Origin: Streptomyces sp. NBC_00178
Lineage (GTDB): Bacteria > Actinomycetota > Actinomycetes > Streptomycetales > Streptomycetaceae
Reading direction: 5' to 3'
NCBI RefSeq assembly: GCF_036206005.1
Contig: NZ_CP108143.1
Location: 5,299,501-5,363,500 of the forward strand
Length of the DNA stretch: 64,000 bases
The notes below the pieces were generated by a model. The model was not told the DNA's origin. It searched no databases and saw only the letters and a list, made by a program, of their open reading frames with translations. This document shows positions 1 to 7,557 of this stretch, in pieces (positions within the stretch are counted from its first letter, which is position 1; every line of letters begins with the position of its first letter). The translations under genes and the position numbers were made by a program.

Positions 1-299
1 CGCCCCAGGGGCGTCAGTTCGTAGTCGACGCGCGGCGGATTGGTGAGCTGGGCCTCCCGGTGCACCAGACCGTCGCGCTCAAGTGCCTGCAGCGTCAGGG
101 AGAGCATCTTCTCGCTGACCCCGTCGATCCGGCGGCGCAGCTCGTTGAAACGGGACCCGCTCTCGTACAGCGCGCCCAGGGTCAGACCGCCCCAGCGGCC
201 CGTGACGTGCTCCAGCGTCCCGCGCGAGGGGCACTGCCGTGAGAAGACGTCGAACGGCGACGCTTCGCCGGGCGGGTGTTCCGTCTCTGCCAGAGCCAT
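1..299 (-). CDS. HxlR-family winged-helix transcriptional regulator (3' end outside window)
   Basis: The reverse strand reads from an ATG at 299 off the window edge, giving about 99 residues with no stop. The N-terminal half has FDVFSRQCPSRGTLEHVTGRWG, the HxlR pattern of an early Cys (here in RQCPS) followed by the first helix and G-x-W. It continues with a helix-turn-helix of the type FNELRRRIDGVSEKML and a wing ending VDYELTPLG. HxlR proteins are small dimeric DNA-binding regulators, often redox- or aldehyde-responsive, that commonly act on a neighbouring gene. It lies 71 bases downstream of a co-directional VOC gene, so the two may form one unit. The ligand is unknown and the C-terminus cannot be seen. 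Confidence 0.85.
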   Translation of the reverse strand, partial: MALAETEHPPGEASPFDVFSRQCPSRGTLEHVTGRWGGLTLGALYESGSRFNELRRRIDGVSEKMLSLTLQALERDGLVHREAQLTNPPRVDYELTPLG

Positions 300-370
300 G
301 CCCGAGAGCCTACGCCTGTGCAGCGCTCACTCCCGGGCAGCGGCGGGGGCGCCGCCGCCACGGCGCGGTC

Positions 371-829
371 TCAGCGCCTGGGGAGCGCCCCTTCATGCCC
401 CGGCAGTCTCTCCGTGATCTCCTGCAGTACCCAGCCGTTGCCGTCCGGGTCGCTGAAGGAGGCGTAGGAGCCGTAGCTGCCGCGCTGCGGTTGCGGGCCC
501 GCCACCAGGTAGGCGTCCTCCGCGTGATGGAAGATGCCGCTCGTGTCATGGAAGATCTCGGACACCTCGATGCCGCGCGTGATGAGGTCCGCGCGAGCTT
601 CCTCGATGTCGAGAACGGCCAGGAGGATGTTCTGTACCGGGGCGGCCGTGGCTTTGATTCCCTTGCCGAAGATGACCGAGGCATCCGAACCCGGCGGGGT
701 GAACTGGATCACCCGGTAGTCACCGTCGTTGGCGTCCATGTCCTCGCGGAAGCCCAGCCTGGTGTAGAAGCTCTTCGCGCGCTCGATGTCGGCGACCGGG
801 AGGACGAGCACCTCAAGTTTCAGGTCCAT
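371..829 (-). CDS. VOC-family (glyoxalase/bleomycin-resistance fold) protein
   Basis: This 152-residue protein has two beta-alpha-beta-beta-beta modules typical of the vicinal oxygen chelate superfamily. The first runs from LEVLVLPVADIERAKSFYTR to about residue 60. The second starts near NILLAVLDIEEARADL and closes with the usual SFSDPDGNGWVLQEI strand, whose Glu is a common metal ligand. These folds occur in glyoxalases, dioxygenases and antibiotic-binding proteins, and the sequence alone does not show which reaction applies. It precedes the HxlR-type regulator on the same strand, which suggests regulated handling of a reactive small molecule (inference). Confidence 0.85.
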   Translation of the reverse strand: MDLKLEVLVLPVADIERAKSFYTRLGFREDMDANDGDYRVIQFTPPGSDASVIFGKGIKATAAPVQNILLAVLDIEEARADLITRGIEVSEIFHDTSGIFHHAEDAYLVAGPQPQRGSYGSYASFSDPDGNGWVLQEITERLPGHEGALPRR

Positions 830-1295
830 GGTCGAATCCCTTTCTGTCCTGCGGGGACGACTTCGTCCAGAACTACGTGAGGGTGCGGCGATCGGCGCCC
901 GCAGCTATCCGATGTGACCACGGAGGCGAGGTCCGTGCGCGTTCGGGTAGGCCGGACGTGCCGATGAGGGCCGCACCGTCGGTGCGCCCCTACGGTCCTG
1001 GCGGTGGCGGGCACCACGAGCGCCCTCGGTGCCGTTCAGCCGGATGTCCCCGCAGCGGCGAGCGCCCGGCCGCGCCGGCGACAGCTGCGGGTCGGGGGCG
1101 CCGGATCCAGCGGTGATCGCTTCGGCCACCGAGTGTGCGAGCCGCCCCCGTAACCAAGAGGGCCCCCACGCAGCGCGACAGGCATCGGTGCTCCGGGACG
1201 CGGGGCATCAGGCTCTCAGCGGGGCCAGGGGTACCGATGCCCCCGGGTACCGAGGCCCCGGGGGGACGAGCGGAAATCCGTGATCCGCCGACTTC
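830..1295. other. 466-base intergenic region without a recognisable gene
   Basis: This stretch lies between the VOC gene start (829) and the end of the CAP-domain gene (1296), both on the minus strand. The open frames here are short, overlap each other on both strands and have arginine/proline-rich compositions typical of GC-rich noise. A 17-base tandem duplication begins at 1228 and 1245 (units GGGTACCGATGCCCC and GGGTACCGAGGCCCC). The VOC promoter is presumably in the first 100 bases, but no convincing -10/-35 pair is seen. Confidence 0.6.
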
Positions 1296-2228
1296 TCAGA
1301 AGCCGAAGTCCTGCGTCCACCAGGGCCCGCCGGCGCCGAGGTGCACGCCGACGCCCAGCGTCTTGTAGTCGCAGTTGAGAATGTTCGCGCGGTGGCCCTC
1401 GCTGTTCATCCAGGCGTCCATCACGGCCTGCGCGTCGGCCTGGCCGCGGGCGATGTTCTCGCCGCCGAGCCCCTCGACACCGGCGGCCGCGGCACGGTCC
1501 CACGGGGTCGCCCCGTCGGGGTCCGTGTGGCCGAAGAAGTCGCGCGCGGCCATGTCCTCGCTGAAGGCCTGGGCGAGCGCGGTCAGCGGTGCGCTCCTGG
1601 TGACCGGGCTGCAGCCGACCTTCGCACGTTCCTCGTTGACCAGGGCGAGCACCGCCGCCTGCGCGGACGTCGAGGCGGGGCTCGACGGCGCGGTGGCCGT
1701 GCGCGTCGGGGCGGACGACGGGGTCTTCGTGGCGGTGGGGGCCTTGGTGGCGGGGCGGGACGACGCCGTCTTCTCCGGTGCGGGAGCCTTCGTCCGCTCC
1801 GGCGTCTTCACAGCCCGCTTCGAGGGGCTCGCCGAGGGCTTGCCGCTCGGCTTCGTGCTCGGGGTGGCGGAGGGCGACGCCGACGGTGCGGCCGAGGAAC
1901 CCGCGCTGCTGCCGGCTTCGGCCGGGGCCGAGGTCCCGGCGGTCGGCTTCGCCGAGGCGTCCCCCTGGGTCAGCAGATCCGGGCCGCCGCCCGAGCGGAC
2001 CTGGTCGGCGGCCGGTCCGCCGCTGACGCTGTAGGTGTCGCCGCCGGGCACGAGGCCGGAGGCGACGGCGACGGCGCCGACGGCCACGGCGGCCGAGACG
2101 CCGAGGAGCCCGGCGCGTACGGGGCGTCGCACCCGCTTCTTACGGCGTGCACTCCGGGTCCCGCCCGCCGCTTCTGCCGCGTGCTGCTCAGCGGCCGGGG
2201 CTGCGCCTGCGCGTCGATGGCGTCCCAT
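1296..2228 (-). CDS. Secreted or membrane-anchored CAP-domain (SCP/PR1-like) protein
   Basis: This is a 310-residue protein. A basic N-terminus (ARRKKRVRRPVR) is followed by one hydrophobic segment at about residues 38-60, a signal anchor or signal peptide. Residues about 100-190 form a long Ser/Thr/Pro/Lys/Ala-rich linker of the wall-spanning type. The C-terminal ~120 residues are a CAP domain: VLALVNEERAKVGCSPV, then DFFGHTDPDGATPWDRA, GENIARG and SEGHRANILNCDYKTLGVG. These contain the conserved His/Glu/His residues of the cavity. Bacterial CAP proteins are extracellular and mostly of unknown biochemical function. A perfect palindrome lies 60 bases upstream of the start. Confidence 0.9.
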   Translation of the reverse strand: MGRHRRAGAAPAAEQHAAEAAGGTRSARRKKRVRRPVRAGLLGVSAAVAVGAVAVASGLVPGGDTYSVSGGPAADQVRSGGGPDLLTQGDASAKPTAGTSAPAEAGSSAGSSAAPSASPSATPSTKPSGKPSASPSKRAVKTPERTKAPAPEKTASSRPATKAPTATKTPSSAPTRTATAPSSPASTSAQAAVLALVNEERAKVGCSPVTRSAPLTALAQAFSEDMAARDFFGHTDPDGATPWDRAAAAGVEGLGGENIARGQADAQAVMDAWMNSEGHRANILNCDYKTLGVGVHLGAGGPWWTQDFGF

Positions 2229-2287
2229 GCGCTGTGCCTTCCTCGTGCTCCGGGCGTCGTTGCGACGTCACCGTATTCTTGATCAAA

Positions 2288-2305
2288 CTCACCCGTTCGG
2301 GTGAG
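2288..2305. promoter_or_regulatory. Palindromic operator-like site between CAP gene and acyP
   Basis: CTCACCCGTTCGGGTGAG is a perfect inverted repeat with 8-base arms around TT. It lies in the divergent intergenic region, 60 bases before the CAP-domain start codon (2228) and 78 bases before acyP (2383). It could be a dimeric regulator's operator or a short hairpin. No regulator is assigned. Confidence 0.55.
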
Positions 2306-2370
2306 CTATTGCGAGGGGACCTTACGCCATGGCGGATTGGGGCGCCGTGCTCCTTGTGCAATTGGCCCGT

Positions 2371-2376
2371 TAGCGT
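2371..2376 (+). promoter_or_regulatory. Possible -10 element of acyP (leaderless layout)
   Basis: TAGCGT ends 6 bases before the acyP ATG at 2383. Transcription would then begin at or next to the start codon. No Shine-Dalgarno is present in the short gap, which fits a leaderless mRNA. The -35 region is weak. Confidence 0.35.
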
Positions 2377-2382
2377 TCGGGC

Positions 2383-2664
2383 ATGAACACAGATGCGCGC
2401 CTCGTCGTATGGGTACGCGGCCGAGTGCAGCAAGTAGGGTTTCGCTGGTTCACCAGGGCAAATGCTTTGGAGATCGGCGGACTCACCGGCTTCGCCCTCA
2501 ATCTCGACGACGGCCGGGTGCAGGTGGTGGCGGAAGGGCCGCGTGAGAATTGCCACCGTCTGCTCGACTGGCTCGGCTCCGACGACACACCCGGCCGCGT
2601 GGACGGAGTCACTGAGATCTGGGACACGCCCCGCGGTGGTTATGAGGGATTCGCGATCCGCTGA
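2383..2664 (+). CDS. acyP: Acylphosphatase
   Basis: This 93-residue protein has the normal length for the family. It carries the acylphosphatase signature VRGRVQQVGFRWFTR near residues 12-26, with the phosphate-binding loop and the essential Arg (in VGFR). The second signature follows, GGLTGFALNLDDGRVQVVAEG, with the catalytic Asn (in ALNLDDG). The enzyme hydrolyses acyl-phosphate bonds of small metabolites in the cytoplasm. It stands alone upstream of the smc region. The start is the ATG right after a possible -10 hexamer. Confidence 0.95.
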   Translation: MNTDARLVVWVRGRVQQVGFRWFTRANALEIGGLTGFALNLDDGRVQVVAEGPRENCHRLLDWLGSDDTPGRVDGVTEIWDTPRGGYEGFAIR

Positions 2665-3099
2665 CGACGGCGCGGGCGAATGGCGCGGATCCGCTCCGTG
2701 TCCGGCGGGACGCCGGACGTGACCGGGAGGGCCCGGCGGACATCGCACCCGAAATGACCTGCGAAAGCGCGGGGCGGCGGCGCATGGTTGCCAAGAAGTA
2801 GATGTCGTGCAAGGCTGCGCCTCCGACGAAGATCTCCTTCCCTTCCGGGTGCCCGCAGGAGAGTCGCGCCGCATGATCGACAAGCCGCGCGCCCCCGGGA
2901 CTCCCGGCCGTCGGCGTGTGATCGTGTTGACCGTCAAACTTTTTGGTGAGACGCTGAAAACCCCGCGCACCTCAGCTGCTCGGCAGAGCTGGAGACAGCA
3001 GAACAGCAGTGGAGATCCAGCACTGCCGAACACCGCGGGTGCGATTTCCACGACCCACACCGCATTCGGTCGGTCACTCAGTGTGGAGGACCATCCATC
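2665..3099. other. Intergenic region with a promoter-like AT-rich patch
   Basis: No gene is recognisable in these 435 bases. A conspicuous AT-rich patch at about 2921-2960 contains the perfect 11-base inverted repeat TTGACCGTCAA (2927-2937) followed by a run of T. It is the likely regulatory region for the small gene at 3100, but I cannot place a confident -10. A Shine-Dalgarno GGAGGA lies at 3085-3090 in front of that gene. Confidence 0.45.
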
Positions 3100-3312
3100 A
3101 TGGCAAAGGCGCTTCTCGGTTACGTCGGCGGTTCCGACCCGCGACTCCTCGCCGAGATGCGACGGCTTCAGAAGCGTGTCCAGGACCTGGAATCCGAGCT
3201 CGTACGGATCCAGGACGAGAACGACGCGCTCAACGCCGCCGCCCACCACCAGGAGTCGCTGCTCGACAGCATCGACATCGACGTACCCCAGGCGGAGCCC
3301 GCGCTGACCTGA
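3100..3312 (+). CDS. Small conserved coiled-coil protein of unknown function
   Basis: This 70-residue protein has an excellent Shine-Dalgarno (GGAGGA at 3085-3090, 9 bases before the ATG). The N-terminus MAKALLGYVGGSDPRL is followed by a heptad-like segment (LLAEMRRLQKRVQDLESELVRIQDENDALN) that predicts one continuous coiled coil. An acidic tail ends the protein. I have no functional assignment. It sits just upstream of smc but is separated from it by a strong terminator (3495-3521), so it is its own transcription unit. Confidence 0.85.
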   Translation: MAKALLGYVGGSDPRLLAEMRRLQKRVQDLESELVRIQDENDALNAAAHHQESLLDSIDIDVPQAEPALT

Positions 3313-3494
3313 CCGCCAAGGCCCTGCCGGGGCCGGTCGGGCCGAACGTGCCAGCTGCTCGGGACAACCACGAAATGCCTTCGTCACGGATCGCCGTCCT
3401 GCGCCACCGGGATCACCCCGGGGCAGGCCGATCCGCGATCCGTCACGCAGGGCTGTGCGTGAACGCCGCATGAGCGGTGTCGCGCGTGATGTAC

Positions 3495-3521
3495 AAGGGA
3501 CGCTTCGGCGTCCCTTCTTTC
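3495..3521 (+). terminator. Intrinsic terminator after the coiled-coil gene
   Basis: A perfect 9-base-pair stem (AAGGGACGC at 3495-3503 with GCGTCCCTT at 3508-3516) closes on a TTCG tetraloop and is followed by TCTTTCTTT. It should end the transcript of the 70-residue gene and insulate smc. Confidence 0.85.
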
Positions 3522-3608
3522 TTTCCCCCGGCCCGCCCCCGGTCCCTCGCTCTTCGCTTAACGTCTGATGTGCCCTGCACCTTCATCAGCGAAACCGAGA
3601 GTGAAAGG

Positions 3609-3614
3609 TAGAGT
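3609..3614 (+). promoter_or_regulatory. -10 element of smc (leaderless layout)
   Basis: TAGAGT matches the TANNNT consensus and ends 8 bases before the smc GTG at 3623, so the transcript probably begins at the start codon. No Shine-Dalgarno lies in the gap. Confidence 0.5.
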
Positions 3615-3622
3615 CCGGCGGC

Positions 3623-6600
3623 GTGCACCTCAAGGCCCTGACCCTGCGTGGTTTCAAATCATTCGCCTCCGCCACGACCCTTCGGTTCGAACCGGGGATC
3701 ACCTGCGTCGTCGGCCCCAATGGGTCGGGTAAATCCAATGTGGTGGACGCGCTCTCGTGGGTCATGGGCGAGCAGGGCGCCAAATCATTGCGCGGCGGCA
3801 AGATGGAAGACGTGATCTTCGCCGGTACCACCGGCAGGCCACCGCTCGGCCGCGCCGAAGTGTCGCTGACCATCGACAATTCCGACGGCGCGCTTCCCAT
3901 CGAGTACGCCGAAGTGACGATCACACGGATCATGTTCCGCAACGGCGGCAGCGAATACCAGATCAATGGCGACACCTGCCGGCTGCTCGATATCCAGGAA
4001 CTCCTCTCCGACTCCGGTATCGGCCGGGAGATGCACGTCATCGTCGGCCAGGGCCGGCTCGACTCCGTCCTGCACGCCGACCCGACCGGACGCCGCGCCT
4101 TCATCGAAGAGGCCGCGGGTGTGCTCAAGCACCGCAGACGCAAGGAGAAGGCGGCCCGGAAGCTGGAGGCGATGGGGGCCAACCTCGCACGCGTCCAGGA
4201 CCTCAACGACGAGCTGCGCCGCCAGCTCAAGCCGCTCGGACGGCAGGCGGCCGTCGCCCGCAGGGCCGCCGTCATCCAGGCCGACCTCCGCGACGCCAGG
4301 CTGCGGCTCCTCGCCGACGACCTGGTGGGACTGCGTGAGGCGCTGCGCGGCGAGATCGCCGACGAGGCGGCGCTCAAACAGCGCAAGGAGAGCGCCGAGG
4401 CCGAACTCAAGGCGGCGCTCGCCCGCGAGGCGGACCTGGAGGACGAGGTACGGCGGCTGGCGCCGCGGCTGCAGCGGGCCCAGCAGACCTGGTACGAACT
4501 CTCCCAGCTCGCCGAGCGGGTACGGGGCACGATCTCGCTCGCCGACGCCCGGGTGAAGAGCGCCACCGGCGCCCCCGACGAGGAACGGCGCGGCCGCGAT
4601 CCCGAGGACATGGAGCGCGAGGCCGCGCGGATCCGTGAGCAGGAGGCGGAGCTCGAGGCGGCCCTCGAAGCGGCGGAGCACGCCTTGGAGGACACCACGG
4701 CGCACCGGTCGGAGCTGGAGCGGCAGCTCGCCGCCGAGGAGCGACGGCTGCGGGACGCAGCCCGCGCCATCGCCGACCGGCGCGAAGGGCTGGCGCGGCT
4801 GACCGGGCAGGTCAACGCCGCCCGTAGCCGGGCGGCTTCGGCGCAGGCCGAGATCGACCGGCTGGCCGCCTCGCGCGACGAGGCGCAGGAGCGGGCGGTC
4901 GCCGCGCAGGAGGAGTACGAGCAGCTCAAGGCCGAGGTCGACGGGATGGACGCGGGTGACGCCGAACTGACGGAGCGGCACGGGGAGGCCAAGCGGGAGC
5001 TCGCGACGGCCGAGGCGGCGCTGGGCGCCGCGCGCGAGGCGGTCTCCGCTGCCGAGCGCAGCCGCGCGGCCGTCTCCGCCCGGCACGATGCCCTGGCGCT
5101 GGGGCTCCGCCGCAAGGACGGCACCGGGGTGCTGCTGGGTGCGGGCGACCGGCTCCCGGGTCTGCTCGGCCCGCTGGCCGAGCTGGTCACCGTGTCTCCG
5201 GGGCACGAGGTCGCGGTGGCGGCGGCGCTGGGCGCGGCTGCCGACGCCGTCGCGGTGACGGACCCGGCCACGGCCGCGGAGGCGATCCGTCTGCTGCGCA
5301 AGCAGGACGCGGGCCGCGCGGCGCTGGTGGCGGGCGGTGGCGCCCCGGGACTGGTGCCCGCGCAGGGGGCGGAGCATCCTCAGGGGCCGCCGGCCACCGC
5401 CGCCACGGGCCAGGTGCCCGGGCAGTCCTCGGGGACGGAGCACGGCCCGGCGGTGTCCGCCGCACAGCCCGCTCCCTCCCCGGCCGGGGTCGCCGTCGCC
5501 ACCGGGGACGGCCCCGCGCCCCAGGTGGCGGGTCTGCTGCACGGGCCGGCCGAACTGCTCGGCCACGTACGGCGCCTGGTGCGTGACATGGTCGTGGTCG
5601 GGACGCTGGAGGACGCCGAGGAACTGGTCGCGGCCCACCCGGGTCTGACCGCGGTCACCGCCGAGGGCGATGTCCTGGGCGCCCACTTCGCGCACGGCGG
5701 GTCTGCCGGGGCTCCCAGCCTGCTCGAAGTGCAGGCGTCCGTCGACGAGGCGGCCGCCGAACGGGCGGAGCTGGAGGTGCGGTGCGAGGAACTCGCCTCG
5801 GCCCAGCGCGCCGCGGCCGCCCGGCGGGGCGACGCGGCTGCCCTGGTGGAGGAGCTGGGGGAGCGGCGCAGGGCAGCGGACCGCGAGAAGTCGGGGGTCG
5901 CGCAGCAGCTGGGACGCCTCGCCGGGCAGGCGCGCGGCGCCGTGGGGGAGGCGGAGCGCACGACGGCCGCCGCGCTCCGGGCGCAGGAGGCGCTGGAGCG
6001 GGCCACCGAGGAGGCCGGGGAGCTGGCGGAACGCCTGCTGGTCGCCCAGGAGACGCCCGTCGAGGAGGAGCCGGACACCTCGGTACGGGACCGGCTCGCC
6101 GCAGACGGGGCCAACGCGCGCCAGACCGAGATGGAGGCACGCCTCCAGGCCCGCACCCACGAGGAGCGGGTCAAGGCGCTGGCCGGCCGGGCGGACTCCC
6201 TGGACCGGGGGGCACGCGCCGAGCGGGAGGCCCGCGCCCGGGCCGAGCGGCGCCGCGCCCGGCTGCGCCACGAGGCGGCCGTCGCCCAGGCCGTGGCGTC
6301 GGGAGCCCGGCAGCTGCTCGCCCACATCGACGTGTCGGTCGTACGGGCGGACGAGGAGCGGACCCGGGCCGAGGCGGCGAAGGCGGAGCGGGAGCGGGAG
6401 CTCGCCGCGGAGCGCGGCCGGGGGCGCGACCTCAAGAGCGAGCTCGACAAGCTCACCGACTCGGTGCACCGCGGTGAGGTGCTCGGGGCCGAGAAACGGC
6501 TGCGGATGGAGCAGGTCGAGGCGAAGGCCCTGGAGGACTTCGGCGTCGAGCCGGCCGCGCTGGCGGCCGAGTACGGGCCGGAACAGCCGGTACCGCCGTC

Positions 6601-7336
6601 GCCCGCCGCCGAGGGAGAGGAGCTGCCGGCCGATCCCGGGCATCCGCGCAACCTTCCGAAGGCGTTCGTCAGGGCGGAGCAGGAGAAGAGGCTGAAGGCG
6701 GCCGAACGGGCGTACCAGCAACTCGGGAAGGTGAATCCGCTCGCCCTGGAGGAGTTCTCGGCGCTGGAGGAACGGCACAAGTTCCTCTCGGAGCAGCTCG
6801 AAGACCTGAAGAAGACCCGCGCCGACCTGATGCAGGTCATCAGGGAGGTCGACGAGCGGGTCGAGCAGGTCTTCACCGAGGCGTTCCGCGACACCGCCCG
6901 TGAATTCGAGGGCGTCTTCTCGCGGCTCTTCCCCGGGGGCGAGGGGCGGCTCGTCCTCACCGATCCGGACAACATGCTGACGACGGGTCTCGACGTCGAG
7001 GCCCGGCCGCCGGGCAAGAAGGTCAAGCGGCTCTCGCTGCTGTCGGGAGGGGAGAGATCCCTTACGGCCGTTGCCCTGCTGGTGTCCATCTTCAAGGCGC
7101 GGCCGAGCCCGTTCTACGTCATGGACGAGGTCGAGGCGGCGCTGGACGACACCAACCTCCAGCGTCTGATCCGCATCATGGAGGAGCTGCAGGAGAGCTC
7201 CCAGCTCATCGTGATCACGCATCAGAAGCGCACGATGGAGGTCGCCGACGCGCTGTACGGGGTCTCGATGCAGGGCGACGGCGTGTCGAAGGTGATCAGC
7301 CAGCGGATTCGCCGGGAGGCACGCCGCCCGGCCTGA
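3623..7336 (+). CDS. smc: Chromosome segregation ATPase Smc (condensin core)
   Basis: This 1237-residue SMC protein folds back on a long coiled coil to form the ATPase head of bacterial condensin, acting with ScpA/ScpB to compact and separate chromosomes, including during sporulation septation. The Walker A motif VGPNGSGKSN is near residue 31. Coiled-coil arms occupy about 170-500 and 670-1040. The signature LSGGERSLTAVALL is near 1139, and Walker B FYVMDEVEAALDD is near 1163. The hinge (about 500-670) carries a Pro/Ala/Gly-rich insert at about 571-636 that makes the protein longer than the ~1190 residues I recall for Streptomyces Smc. The GTG start is preceded by a -10 hexamer, so the mRNA may be leaderless. 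Confidence 0.97.
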   Translation: MHLKALTLRGFKSFASATTLRFEPGITCVVGPNGSGKSNVVDALSWVMGEQGAKSLRGGKMEDVIFAGTTGRPPLGRAEVSLTIDNSDGALPIEYAEVTITRIMFRNGGSEYQINGDTCRLLDIQELLSDSGIGREMHVIVGQGRLDSVLHADPTGRRAFIEEAAGVLKHRRRKEKAARKLEAMGANLARVQDLNDELRRQLKPLGRQAAVARRAAVIQADLRDARLRLLADDLVGLREALRGEIADEAALKQRKESAEAELKAALAREADLEDEVRRLAPRLQRAQQTWYELSQLAERVRGTISLADARVKSATGAPDEERRGRDPEDMEREAARIREQEAELEAALEAAEHALEDTTAHRSELERQLAAEERRLRDAARAIADRREGLARLTGQVNAARSRAASAQAEIDRLAASRDEAQERAVAAQEEYEQLKAEVDGMDAGDAELTERHGEAKRELATAEAALGAAREAVSAAERSRAAVSARHDALALGLRRKDGTGVLLGAGDRLPGLLGPLAELVTVSPGHEVAVAAALGAAADAVAVTDPATAAEAIRLLRKQDAGRAALVAGGGAPGLVPAQGAEHPQGPPATAATGQVPGQSSGTEHGPAVSAAQPAPSPAGVAVATGDGPAPQVAGLLHGPAELLGHVRRLVRDMVVVGTLEDAEELVAAHPGLTAVTAEGDVLGAHFAHGGSAGAPSLLEVQASVDEAAAERAELEVRCEELASAQRAAAARRGDAAALVEELGERRRAADREKSGVAQQLGRLAGQARGAVGEAERTTAAALRAQEALERATEEAGELAERLLVAQETPVEEEPDTSVRDRLAADGANARQTEMEARLQARTHEERVKALAGRADSLDRGARAEREARARAERRRARLRHEAAVAQAVASGARQLLAHIDVSVVRADEERTRAEAAKAERERELAAERGRGRDLKSELDKLTDSVHRGEVLGAEKRLRMEQVEAKALEDFGVEPAALAAEYGPEQPVPPSPAAEGEELPADPGHPRNLPKAFVRAEQEKRLKAAERAYQQLGKVNPLALEEFSALEERHKFLSEQLEDLKKTRADLMQVIREVDERVEQVFTEAFRDTAREFEGVFSRLFPGGEGRLVLTDPDNMLTTGLDVEARPPGKKVKRLSLLSGGERSLTAVALLVSIFKARPSPFYVMDEVEAALDDTNLQRLIRIMEELQESSQLIVITHQKRTMEVADALYGVSMQGDGVSKVISQRIRREARRPA

Positions 7337-7423
7337 CGGCTTTTTGCTCGATCTTCAATACTTCACTGTGTGACTGGGCAATTCTCGGGCAGGCGTGAGC
7401 CACGCCTTCGCCGGAGGCGCATC

Positions 7424-7476
7424 TTGACTTCAAGACTTGAACGCACGGCCTCGATGTCCACGCCTTTAACTTCAAG
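7424..7476 (+). promoter_or_regulatory. Repeated ACTTCAAG elements upstream of the glucose permease gene
   Basis: ACTTCAAG occurs at 7427-7434 and again at 7469-7476, exactly 42 bases apart (four helical turns). The first copy is part of the perfect inverted repeat TTCAAGACTTGAA (7429-7441). The motif is AT-rich against the background and ends about 80 bases before the start codon. It is likely a regulator binding region, with the protein unknown. Confidence 0.45.
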
Positions 7477-7557
7477 TGGTGGTCGGCGAGGTGTTGTGCG
7501 CCACTAAGAGGGCTCACCCCCCACACCTGACGTTGCGGCCAGGTACCAGGAGTTCAT

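Larger units (their letters stand above)
3313..3622. other. Intergenic region holding a terminator and the smc promoter
   Basis: No gene is visible in these 310 bases. They contain the terminator at 3495-3521 and the -10 hexamer TAGAGT at 3609-3614 in front of smc. Confidence 0.6.

Noticed and set aside
1228..1259. Two 17-base near-repeats before the CAP-domain gene end as a repeat element
   Set aside because: There are only two copies in GC-rich sequence; this is likely chance or a small slippage event, so it is noted only in the intergenic entry.
3785..7222. Long open frame on the strand opposite smc (over 1100 codons)
   Set aside because: It mirrors the Smc gene. Codon bias of GC-rich third positions leaves the antisense frame open, and its translation is Arg/Leu/Gly-rich without domains.
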